A stretch of 64,000 nt of DNA, from positions 11,645,504-11,709,503 of the forward strand of contig NC_088298.1 of the NCBI RefSeq assembly GCF_032854445.1, written 5' to 3'. Below, piece by piece: positions 54,169 through 64,000 of the stretch. Below the pieces are notes generated by a model. That model was given only the letters and a program-made list of their open reading frames with translations. It was not told the DNA's origin and made no database searches. The position numbers and the translations under genes were made by a program. This DNA comes from Liolophura sinensis (taxonomy: Eukaryota > Mollusca > Polyplacophora > Chitonida > Chitonidae). Within the stretch, counting starts at the first letter, position 1. Every line of letters starts with the position of its first letter.

Positions 54169-57100
54169 CTGGAAAGACAAATAATTTCTATAGATAACAA
54201 AAAGGATTGGTTCTATATACTACCGGTCATCCACTGCATGGATAGGGAAAAATATGGTGTGCATAACCCTCGTGTAGAGGATGGCCTCCTAACAACATAT
54301 ATTTTCGAATTATGTCACTGAGTAACCATGTAAAGAATTTATCCTGCAAAAGCACAGAAGGGTGAATTGCTTCAACTTTGTCATTGTTTTCACTTCCGAA
54401 CCAAGGGAGATAACCTAGTTAACAGACACATATGGTACCGGCTGCAGGATACCAGAACATCACATCCCCGACATGATGGTTGCTGTCCAATGAAATCCAG
54501 AGCATTTAGTCTGGTGTGGGAAAATTTTGATATACTCTAAATTCAACTTAACATCAAAAAGTTACAACACACAAAATGACATTTTACAGCTGTTTTGACA
54601 CTACAGTAGAACACACATTCTGCACATAACCTAAACTTTCACCCTTGATCAAGTCACTCATTTTGTCAGTTTCTGATCATGGAAAAGTGTATTAAAGTTT
54701 GTTTGGAAGGTAGGCTTTTAGGGTTTTCATCAAAATTAATATTTTATGACATATAATTGCCTTATGAGTCTGACACGAATGGAGTCCGTCAGCCCTTTTT
54801 AAACCAAAACAAATCCTATAACTCACAAAAACAGCAGTGCCCTGCCTACTGGAATAACAATGCCTGCTCTGATTATTCAGGGTCAAATTAATCAAGGGCA
54901 CTGCCATTTGTGAGTTAATAATTTAATTTTCCCAAATTTAAGCTGGTAAGGTGCAATCCGATTGGCCAAATTTTTGAGTTTATGTTCCAATAAACCGAAA
55001 AAAATGAAGCAACGCCCAAGCAGGACTACTTTTTCTAAGAATAGAACTGAAAGATACTGAGAACAAGTCATGTAAAATGACAAACAGAATACAGTAAATA
55101 TATCTCCTTTCGTCTGTATTATATTCACATTCATAAACAGGAGGATCACAAATACACAGGAGTACAAATTCTGTGGACAGTCTAGGATGAACTAAGGCTG
55201 GTTAAACAGTATTGCCCACCTCAGTATAAGCTTGATCACAAACACCCATGGAAGTGCTGGGTCAGTGAGTGCATAGGCACAGCCGAGTGCCTGTGCTCAT
55301 CAAAACAAGCCAGTTTGATCAAAATTACTTTCCCACTGATGTTTAAAGTACACAGTTGTTTCTGGACAACCAGTATGTTTGAATACTAAGATATCATCCC
55401 TATGTCGGCATGGCAAAGTCCCCTGTGTAGCCCCCACACACCTGCATATCCTTAGCATACAACAACAACAACAGTATTAGTTTGCTATGAAAATGCAACA
55501 ATGCTTCTCATTAAATAATTTCAATTCCCTGGGCATCTTCTGCGCGCAAAGTTCTCTAGCTCGAAATTCACCTTCTAAACGTTAAGTTATTCACAATTCG
55601 TTTTGAAACGAGCTATAAACTTTGCCTTGTCATTTCGCTCACTTTGTATGTGACCTTGATTAGTACCAGTTCACCAATTTCATTGGCCCAAAGAATCTCA
55701 TTTATAAAATGTGTATTCCGGAGCCTGCGGCATTCCCTTCTTCAAAACAATTGACTAACATCTCTCAGAGTTTGGAGTGAAAGTAAAACATTAGATAACA
55801 TCCTTTTATTCCTTAAATTAAATTAAAAGGATTAATTGTAATGTGTTTATTAGGGTATAAACGAAAAAAACCGCTGTGCACTTTTGTATCAACGGCTTTG
55901 TACCATGTCAGTGACACCGTGAGTGACACACACACCTAGAGGTACAATTTAAAGCTTCGAGCACTTACCACTCTGTTCTATAAGCTTCCCCTTCCAGGTT
56001 TTCTCCATATTTTTTACAAACTTATTGAAGGTTTCCATACAACCACTCAAGGACGTTTTCTTATAATCTGAAAGTAACAGAATTTACATACTTTAGTCAT
56101 TTATTCGATTGCTATTAAACACCACATTCAATAATTTTTCGCTTCTTTTTTTTTTTTTTGCTTGTCTGCAGGAACCCAATCCCTGGCTTCACACGGATCC
56201 AAGCCAGTTCCACTTTGGGAGCGGTGGATCCAGGATCAATCCTGGGTCGAGTCACACCTAAGACTTTAAAAGAGGAAGTTGTACCTTCCACGCTTGGCCT
56301 TCATCATGAAGGGGATAGTGCAACTACTGGTTGACCCGTATCAGCATAATGGCTCGGGCGGGGCGGCTTACTTACCTTCGGTAAGTCGTCTCAGTGAAGC
56401 AGCACTAGATAAAAGAGCAGTGGAAATCTGTCCTGCGACAAGGAGGCACATTACATACACCCTAAGGATTCCTTCATCGTCATATGACTGAAAAATTGTT
56501 AAGTACGACGTTAAACCCCAAGCACTCACTCACTCACTCCTGACAGTTAAGATTCCTGTATATTTTAATTGTTTTCTATTCCTTTCCACAGGCAAATAAG
56601 GGATAAAATAGATTTGGTGGCATAGGTACCCAAGAGTTTGCCTGAATGCAATACCAGAGCAATATACTGTATCCAAGAAATGAACGTTTACTTATGCAAG
56701 GATTCTTACACATAATAAAGTTTATAATGCACTGCAATAAACAAACACGCAGGGCGTCAACAAGCGAATATCTCCTTTATGTTTTTGTACTTCACATGTA
56801 CCCAGAACCTGAGCTCAACACTTGCAGTGTCAGTTGAGATGTTACTCTTAACGTTTACTCTTAACACTTTTTTCAATTATACATTAGCATATGTCATGCA
56901 TATTGTCATTTCTGATCATTAATATGCACTAAGAGTATTAACAATACTGAAAGAACATTGCCCTCATGTTATCGTGTCTTACATGAAAGTAAACACTAAG
57001 CTGAATACATGCTGTACTTTTTGAGATTCTGCCATTAAATTTATTTATTTGATTGATTTTTACACCGTACTCAAGAATATTTCACTCATACGACGATGGC

Positions 57101-60100
57101 CAGCATTATGGTGGGTGGAAACCGGGACCATCCGCAGGTTGCAGACATACCTTCCCACATACGGCCGGAGAGGAAGCCAGCATGAGCTGGATTTGATCTC
57201 ACAGCGACTGTATTGGGGAGAGACTTCTGGGTCATTACGCTGCGCTAGCGTGCTAACCAACTGAGCCATGGAGGCCCCACTCCGCCATTAAAGGGTTATG
57301 TTATACATGTATGTACAAACATCTAATGACTCCTTGACGTCATATGACTGAAAAATTGCTAAGTAGGACGTAAAACCTCAAGTATATGTACTTACATGTA
57401 CACAGGTGTGGTGAATTTACAGTAATTAATACACACAAAGGGCATCAATTATGGAACATCCCCCCTCATATCAATGTGAGTGAATGAGTGAGTGCTTGGG
57501 GTTTAACGTTGTACTCAACAATTTTTCAGTCATATGACGACAAAGGAATCCTTATAGGGTGCAGGTAATGTGCCTCCTTGTTGCAGGACGGATTTCCACT
57601 ACTGTTTTATCTAGTGCTGCTTCACTGAGACACCTTACCGAAAGCAGGTAAGCCGCCCCGTTGGAGCCATTATACTGATACGGGTCAATCAGTCGTTGCA
57701 CTATCCCCTTCATGCTACTTACTTCATTTTTCGGACAGGTGATAATGTTGCTAATCACTTAGGTAATTAGTGTTATTTTTTTTAATAACCATAATGCTCT
57801 GAAGGTATATTTGCCACTGAAATATCAGCCTCACCCAATTGTGACAAAGATATGCTTACCATACTGCTGGAAGATGTGTGGTCTGCAACAACCGTTAGAC
57901 TGTGCAAAAAGAATGTCCAAGAATGGCTACTTCTGCTTTAAATAGTTTGTTTTCCTGATACTGGTTGTTAAATATTTTTGATGCATTCTGATGCACTTTG
58001 TTACCTAATTAATTACACTTAAGCCTAGTGGCAACTGCTAAAAAGAGTATTCGAAACTAAAATGTATACCATCAGCGAATGTCACCAGGTTCATAGCTGG
58101 ACCATAACTTTCAATTTAGCACATTAATGTAGTATCGCTCCTGCTGCGTTGTGTGTGAAGCAGAAGGACACAGCATGCCCTGCTCTCTAAACATACTTTC
58201 CCCACTTCGCTGCGGTGAGGTGGGGGGAAATATGATTAGACAGCCGACTTCTCTAGTGTTTCTGCTGGGCGTGGAGTGCAGTTGTAGAGACGTCCGGGCT
58301 AAAACGAAGACTGGGGTTACGAACTTCGAATTTTGAATAATGTCTGTTAGTTCAGTGACAATCACAGCTGTGGCTGCTACATTTTGAAATAAAATCTTTG
58401 GAAAATCCTGCTAGATTTTCCATGCCAGAAGATTTATCTTATCAAATAGAAATACTGTCATACCTCTGATTTTCTTGCCATCTTCATTTGTAGTTGTCTC
58501 CACTTGATTCAGCTCTTCGCAAATTTGGCTAAAGAAGGTAAAAAACACCATGAAATACAAAGCCTAACACAACTGATGCACAATTATGCAGTTAAAAAGG
58601 GAATATGCTCAAGTTCAAGCGAGAGTTCTAAGCCCATTACAGGAGGTTCAAAACTCCAACACACAAAATTCAATTACAGCTGGTTCACAATCCAATACAG
58701 CTGGTTCACAACCCAATACAGCAGGTTCACAATTCATTACACGTGGCTTCAGTGGTCAGAGGTAAACCACTGAATTGCAGTGCTCAAAGTTCTACCTATT
58801 ATACACATGCATGTAAATAGTGCACTAGTATATATTTGAACATGGGGACCTCCATGGCTGGGTTGGTTAACGTTCTAGAGCAGCGTAATAACCCAGAAGC
58901 CTCTTCAAGTCCAGCACATGCTGGCTTCCTCTCCGGCTATACGTGGGGAATGTCTGCCAGCAGTCTGCGGATGGTCATGGGTTTCCCCCGGATTTCTCCC
59001 ACCATAATGCTTGCCGTCGTCGTATAAGCGAAATATTCTTGAGTACGGCGTAAAACACCAATCAAATAAATAAAGAAATATATTTGAATGTTAACTATAC
59101 TGAATAATGTACTCTCAATGAGACTTGTTATTTTATATTAGTAAATTTGTGAAGTTTTCATGTGTAACTTTTCACACACACACACACACAGATTTGTCAG
59201 AGATGGGTTTCCCCACATGACCGTTATTCATGGAAAGTGAAATATACTTGTGTAAAGAAGAAAATAAATGAATGAATACCACAATACCTGACAGTGGGCG
59301 CCTTGAATGGGTCAAATTTATCCACATTTTGATGGTCTATAGGAACACACACCCGACCTACAAATGGAACAAATGGAATAGAAACTGCTTGGTGCTTCAC
59401 AATCTCTCACAAACCAGAGTTATCTCCCTTCAAGTATCCACACATGAATACAAGGTCATCTTTTCAAAGAGAGAAGAGAGACATTTTGGCAGTTCAGGTC
59501 TTGTTTCCTAATTTGGTTTCAAATCCGAGATGTGGGGATCTTAGGGGACATCTTGATACTTATCATCCCAAATCAGCTCCACACTCAAAATACTTTCAGC
59601 GGGACATTAACTTGTACAATTCTTGAAGCCCATGGAAATTTAATAAGCTTCAAACAAAAATTGCAAATGGCCTTGTGCTTTTGAGGTACATTGCACACAA
59701 GCTTGGTCTTCATGAACAGCAAAACAAAGCCCTTCTTACTCTGGAGTCAACTCAATGCAGCTGGTCACAGTCCCCGTCGCCCTTGGTCAGAAGTGTCACA
59801 CTCGGCTGCATACAATGTATGCACATGTCATGACCGGATACAACCTACAGCAACTTTGTCTTTCTTGTTCCTCAGCAGCCATAAACTTTCTCCCCTTTTG
59901 ATGAATTAGTGTATGCATTACTCTATGCACCATTCAATGTGGAGTGGGCATGTCTAGATGAGGAATCCTATAAAGAGAGTGTGGCACACTTCTCTCCACA
60001 CACGCACTTCCGATAGTATTTGTTAGCTTTACACTACCAGTCCCAGCCCGCACACCCCAGGGCAAATCAGACACATACTCTGCGTACCTGACCTCTACTC

Positions 60101-61687
60101 ACCTGTTTTGGGGTGGATACAGAATGGAGACTTGAGCAGATGGTTCACACCTTTACTGACATTGACATCCAGTCTGGGATAACAAAACTGTAACTGTATC
60201 TCTTCCACCACGCGCTTACACTTCCCAGCCGTGTTCTGAACAATGTCAAAACAATTTGAGATTTACATGTATCATGTCTTTATAGATTAAAAAGTGCCCT
60301 CTTTCTTTTCTTTCTTTCTGATATAATGTTACAAAAAAATCAAGTCCTTTAAAATGAAAGAGAAATCTCTATTTTCAGCTACGTGTATGTCAACTTTCTG
60401 CTTTTTTCAGTCAAACCATAATTCTTTCTTTACTGTATTCTGATAGAAATATGACTGACAGGAATATTCTGGGAATCAAATTCCTAGCAAAAAATGAGCT
60501 CCACATGGTTGAAGTGAAGCACTAAAATATGTCAAAGCTCACAGATGCAACAGTAAATGTAGACTTACTGAGCTGACAGCGTTGTTGACAATCCCTTTCA
60601 GTAATTCCCACTTTTCCAGAGAGTTATTCCCTAGTTTGCTGATGTCACTCTCCACGTTAGATCTCAACTCTTAACAGTGTTAAGGTGAACAAACACAAAG
60701 AAAACAGTCTTCAATTTGAAAGAGAGTTACTACAGCAAAGTGAGTGAGTGCTTGGGGGTTTAACGTTGTACTAAACAATTTTTCAGACAACGAAGGAGTC
60801 CTTAGGGTGCATGTATGTGTAATGTGCCTCCTTATTGCAGGACAGATTTCCACCGCTGTTTTATCTAGTGCTGCTTCACCAAGCGACTCGCCGAAGGCAA
60901 GTAAACCGCCCTGCCCAAGCCATCATACTGATACGGGTCTACCAACCGCTGCACTATCCCCTTCATGCTGAACACTTAGCGATTACAGCAAAGTAACATT
61001 TATCAGAAGAACTGTAAATTAAATGTATACACTGAAGAAAGTTTTAATTTTGTTTATTTTCTGGGACTTTTTTTTTTCATTTTCTAACCCTTTCTGCAGA
61101 ACCAAAGAATAACCTAGAAATGTATAGGACTAAGCCTGCTTCTACAAATAGACTTGAGCAGATGGTTCACACCTTTACTGACAGCTGTAATTGTAGCTTT
61201 TCTTTTTGAAAGTGAATGCAACAGAAGTTATTGACCTGTATACTGTCCATTTATACAGGTCACCTTTGTGTACGAAACAAATCTGGCCTAAAATCAAGAT
61301 TGTAACTTCAAAAGCTTACTATCGCCTTACGATTCCTTTGTGCAAGTGGTGTAAATTATTTTTACCATCTACTGTAAACTCAGTTGGAGGGTCTCTTTGC
61401 ACTGAATTTAAAAATATGTTTACTTATGTGTCTCCTGTAACCCTGCCTACCCAGTAAAACCCCCATACTTTAATGTTTTTATTACACATTTATTTAAAAA
61501 AAAATATGAAACTTTAAAGGCTGATAGAGCTGCATAACTTTGCACAAGTCTTCACAGCTATATATAAAGGATACTTTCGTCAGTAATCAGGGCTAGAACT
61601 TTGCTCCACTTGTCTTCATCTCCCAGCAAGTCTTGTTTGTCCAGACAGTAGGATTTAAAATAGTTTTGGATAATATCTAAACTGCGC
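54149..61687 (-). CDS. PRIM1: DNA primase small (catalytic) subunit, 3' half of gene, seven exons
   Basis: Primase makes the RNA primers that DNA polymerase alpha extends, in the nuclear four-subunit primosome. Seven exons join in frame: 61687-61575, 60669-60569, 60235-60103, 59357-59288, 58528-58464, 56067-55969 and 54168-54149. They total 601 nt and encode the last 199 residues of a protein that is about 420 residues in animals. The segment [20 protein letters not shown] followed by CIHPKTG is diagnostic. Its Asp, Lys and His correspond to human Asp306 (third catalytic Asp) and the nucleotide-contacting Lys318 and His324. [14 protein letters not shown] and RDYKKTSL follow in the family order, and the protein ends DLKKEF. 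The first two catalytic Asp and the zinc-binding region lie beyond position 64000. The numbering is from recalled family knowledge. Confidence 0.95.
55969..56067 (-). CDS. PRIM1: PRIM1 exon
   Basis: This 99-nt exon encodes [20 protein letters not shown] then [12 protein letters not shown]. The (D)YKKTSL motif and the following helix match the conserved PRIM1 C-terminus. Acceptor CTTTCAG, donor GTAAGT. Confidence 0.95.
56208..56540 (+). mobile_element. SINE family B, 5' truncated
   Basis: It starts at TGGGAGCGGTGGATCCAGG and ends CAAGCACTCACTCACTCACT. It lies in the PRIM1 intron after the terminal-but-one exon, antisense to the gene. Confidence 0.85.
57031..57292 (-). mobile_element. SINE family A copy, near full length, with 9-bp target-site duplication
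   Basis: GCCATTAAA occurs at 57031-57039 and 57284-57292. The minus-strand element runs from a GGGGCCTCCATGGCTCAGTT head to a TTTATTTATTT-complement tail. It lies in a PRIM1 intron, same strand as the gene. Confidence 0.88.
57320..57385 (+). mobile_element. SINE family B tail fragment
   Basis: GACTCCTTGACGTCATATGA then CTGAAAAATTG and ACGTAAAACCTCAAG; only the tail end remains. Confidence 0.6.
57477..57718 (-). mobile_element. SINE family B, 5' truncated
   Basis: Tail (GTGAGTGAATGAGTGAGTGC) to TGCACTATCCCCTTCATGCT; the tRNA-like head is missing. Confidence 0.83.
58464..58528 (-). CDS. PRIM1: PRIM1 exon
   Basis: This 65-nt exon encodes [20 protein letters not shown] followed by R. It corresponds to the acidic, variable loop before RDYKKTSL in animals. 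Acceptor TCTTTAG, donor GTATGA. Confidence 0.9.
58672..58745. repeat. Short tandem repeat, period about 24 bp
   Basis: CAATACAGCTGGTTCACAAC recurs three to four times with small changes, adjacent to a PRIM1 exon. Confidence 0.8.
58830..59088 (+). mobile_element. SINE family A copy with 11-bp target-site duplication
   Basis: ATATATTTGAA flanks the element at 58830-58840 and 59078-59088. Head, central domain and AAATAAATAAAG tail are all present, with a deletion around the B box. It lies in a PRIM1 intron, antisense to the gene. Confidence 0.9.
59288..59357 (-). CDS. PRIM1: PRIM1 exon
   Basis: This 70-nt exon encodes [20 protein letters not shown] then TV, matching RISVPID-x-x-x-V-x-x-FDPF-x-x-PT of animal PRIM1. 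Acceptor TTTGTAG, donor GTATTG. It ends in phase 2, and the next exon supplies the last base of a Ser codon. Confidence 0.95.
60103..60235 (-). CDS. PRIM1: PRIM1 exon with third catalytic aspartate
   Basis: This 133-nt exon begins [14 protein letters not shown] and carries [21 protein letters not shown]. The PRLD aspartate is the third metal-binding residue of archaeo-eukaryotic primases; the Lys of LLKSPF and the His of IHPKTG contact the incoming nucleotide. All are present, so the gene looks functional here. Acceptor TTCAG, donor GTGAGT, phase 1 at the end. Confidence 0.97.
60569..60669 (-). CDS. PRIM1: PRIM1 exon
   Basis: This 101-nt exon encodes [20 protein letters not shown] and then [13 protein letters not shown]. 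The family has an equivalent charged helix with a SLxxWE/KxLK pattern. The acceptor (CTGTTAAG) is weak in pyrimidines but gives the only frame-consistent join. Donor GTAAGT, phase 0. Confidence 0.85.
60738..60980 (-). mobile_element. SINE family B, 5' truncated
   Basis: GTGAGTGAGTGCTTGGGGGT tail to CCCCTTCATGCTGAACAC; head missing. In the PRIM1 intron between the 61575 and 60669 exons. Confidence 0.83.
61575..61687 (-). CDS. PRIM1: PRIM1 exon (first in window)
   Basis: This 113-nt exon encodes [19 protein letters not shown] and then a segment ending [11 protein letters not shown], matching the primase helices before the last catalytic motif. Acceptor TTACAG. Donor GTATCC, the same uncommon hexamer used by ITPK exon 3. 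It ends with one base of a Lys codon completed by the next exon. Confidence 0.88.
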
Positions 61688-61757
61688 CTGTAAATCAGAA
61701 AATTCAAAATATGCCATGTTTGATCAAACAAGATAAATACAAAACCTGAAAGCCTGC

Positions 61758-61812
61758 AAAAAAAAAAAAAAAGAAAAAAACACACACACACACACAGACA
61801 GACAGACACACA
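61758..61812. repeat. Poly-A and (CA)n/(GACA)n simple repeat
   Basis: A run of A, then CACACACACA and CAGACAGACAGACACA, upstream of a PRIM1 exon. Confidence 0.9.
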
Positions 61813-62084
61813 ACCGATTTGGAGAAAGTTTTCTGTATTTCAGCTAGCCTGGTATGTAAAAGTCCTCTTCAGAAGCACAGAAAAGCCTGTGGTATTTTTG
61901 CCTCCAAACTTTTTCTGATAAGTAATTGAACTTCTTAAATTGCCTTTAATTCAAGATTAGATGATTCAATCAGAATGAAGCAAAATGATTCACCTCAGAA
62001 ATTCTTAACTTTAGTCTCATACCATTTACAGTATATTATTCTTGGTCCAAGTATGCTTTCTTTTAAAAATTTCATCTGCATTGA

Positions 62085-62228
62085 TTTATTTATTTATTGA
62101 TTGGTGTTTTATGCCGTATGCAAGAATAATTCACTTATTCTTGTGGCGACCAACATTATGGTGGGAGCAAAGAGGGCAGAGTCTGGGGGAACCTGAGACC
62201 ATTTGCAGGTTGCTGGCAGACCTTCCCA
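62085..62228 (-). mobile_element. SINE family A, 5' truncated
   Basis: Tail and central domain in reverse orientation, ending at CAGACCTTCCCATGAC. It lies in a PRIM1 intron just before the 53-bp satellite. Confidence 0.82.
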
Positions 62229-62370
62229 TGACACAAATATAATGCCATGATGGTAATACATGTATTTCAGTTGTATATTAGCAAACTCGTGGCGACAAAT
62301 TGAATGATATGAAGGCAGTCCTATTACCATTTTAACAGGTAAAATACAACAAAAACACAACCGCATGAAT

Positions 62371-64000
62371 GCAGTCTCATACTGAGGCTCAATCCTGACA
62401 AACACATAGTATAAACCACCAGCAGGATCTCATATTGAAGCTCAATCCTGCCAAACACACATTATACACCACCAACAGGATCTCATATTGAAGCTCAATC
62501 CTGCCAAACACATATTATAAACCACCAGCAGGATCTCATACTGAGGCTCAATCCTGCCAAACACATAGTATAAACCACCAGCAGGATCTCATAATGCGGC
62601 TCAATCATGCCAAACACACATTATAAACCACCAGCAGGATCTCATATTGAAGCTCAATCCTGCCAAACACACATTATAAACCACCAGCAGGATCTCATAT
62701 TGAAGCTCAATCCTGCCAAACACATATTATACACCACCAACAGGATCTCATATTGAAGCTCAATCCTGCCAAACACACATTATAAACCACCAGCAGGATC
62801 TCATATTGAGGCTCAATCCTGCCAAACACACATTATAAACCACCAGCAGGATCTCATATTGAGGCTCAATCCCGCCAAACACACATTATAAACCACCAGC
62901 AGGATCTCATATTGAGGCTCAATCCTGCCAAACACACATTATACACCACCAACAGGATCTCATACTGAGGCTCAATCCTGCCAAACACACATTATACACC
63001 ACCAACAGGATCTCATACTGAGGCTCAATCCTGCCAAACACATATTATAAATCACCAGCAGGATCTCATATTGAAGCTCAATCCTGCCAAACACATATTA
63101 TAAACCACCAGCAGGATCTCATATTGAGGCTCAATCCTGCCAAACACACATTATAAACCACCAACAGGATCTCATACTGAGGCTCAATCCTGCCAAACAC
63201 ACATTATAAACCACCAGCAGGATCTCATATTGAGGCTCAATCCTGCCAAACACACATTATAAACCACCAGCAGGATCTCATATTGAGGCTCAATCCCGCC
63301 AAACACACATTATAAACCACCAGCAGGATCTCATATTGAGGCTCAATCCTGCCAAACACACATTATACACCACCAACAGGATCTCATACTGAGGCTCAAT
63401 CCTGCCAAACACACATTATACACCACCAACAGGATCTCATACTGAGGCTCAATCCTGCCAAACACATATTATAAATCACCAGCAGGATCTCATATTGAAG
63501 CTCAATCCTGCCAAACACATATTATAAACCACCAGCAGGATCTCATATTGAGGCTCAATCCTGCCAAACACACATTATAAACCACCAGCAGGATCTCATA
63601 TTGAGGCTCAATCCTGCCAAACACATATTATAAACCACCAGCAGGATCTCATATTGAGGCTCAATCTTGCCAAACACACATTATAAACCACCAACAGGAT
63701 CTCATACTGAGGCTCAATCCTGCCAAACACACATTATACACCACCAACAGGATCTCATACTGAGGCTCAATCCTGCCAAACACATATTATAAACCACCAG
63801 CAGGATCTCATATTGAGACTCAATCTTGCCAAACACACATTATCAACCACCAACAGGATCTCATACTGAGGCTCAATCCTGCCAAACACACATTATAAAC
63901 CACCAACAGGATCTCATACTGAGGCTCAATCCTGCCAAACACACATTATACACCACCAGCAGGATCTCATACTGAGGCTCAATCCTGCCAAACACATATT
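62371..64000. repeat. 53-bp satellite with 424-bp higher-order repeat, continues past the window
   Basis: About 30 units of CACCAGCAGGATCTCATATT then GAGGCTCAATCCTGCCAAAC and ACACATTATAAAC. Rare variants recur 424 bp apart: CCCGCC at 62871 and 63295, and AAATCACC near 63050 and 63475. That is eight monomers, so an 8-mer block was duplicated. It lies within a PRIM1 intron. Confidence 0.95.

Overview
This is eukaryotic nuclear DNA, most likely from a marine lophotrochozoan invertebrate such as a mollusc or brachiopod. The evidence is AT-rich sequence, small exons with GT-AG introns, many copies of two tRNA-derived SINE families, a CR1/L2/Jockey-like LINE, a Crypton-like fossil and several minisatellites. 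The species cannot be fixed from the sequence alone. No rRNA gene, true tRNA gene, CRISPR array or prokaryotic operon was seen.

Two real protein genes could be assembled exon by exon, both on the minus strand. The first is a complete inositol-1,4,5-trisphosphate 3-kinase gene (ITPK family). It has ten coding exons between 37153 and 3830. Every junction keeps frame, giving 1503 nt and 500 residues. A possible upstream leader (43526-43384, perhaps also near 49610-49539) would make the transcription unit about 46 kb. The second is the 3' half of the DNA primase catalytic subunit gene (PRIM1), with seven exons from 61687 to 54149. Its 5' half lies beyond position 64000.

Layout: 1-3800 holds the possible last exon of an unknown minus-strand gene, a 214-bp duplication and a SINE. 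3830-12639 holds the ITPK catalytic exons, with a decayed Crypton-like tyrosine recombinase in one intron. 12640-36541 is two long ITPK introns separated by exon 2 (21651-21567). These introns contain several tandem repeats, SINEs and a broken LINE (about 26.9-32.5 kb, plus strand) that itself carries a SINE with a target-site duplication. 36542-37213 is the large ITPK N-terminal exon. 37.2-49.6 kb is repeat-rich and includes an inverted SINE pair, a 55-bp tandem array and a 3-kb dimeric satellite. 49.6-54.1 kb has no recognised gene. 54.1-61.7 kb is PRIM1 with SINE-filled introns. 62.4-64.0 kb is a 53-bp satellite with an 8-mer higher-order repeat that runs off the window.

The two genes act in unrelated processes: ITPK in calcium and inositol phosphate signalling, PRIM1 in replication priming. 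Nothing in the sequence suggests that their adjacency is functional. The mobile elements and satellites account for most of the remaining recognisable content.
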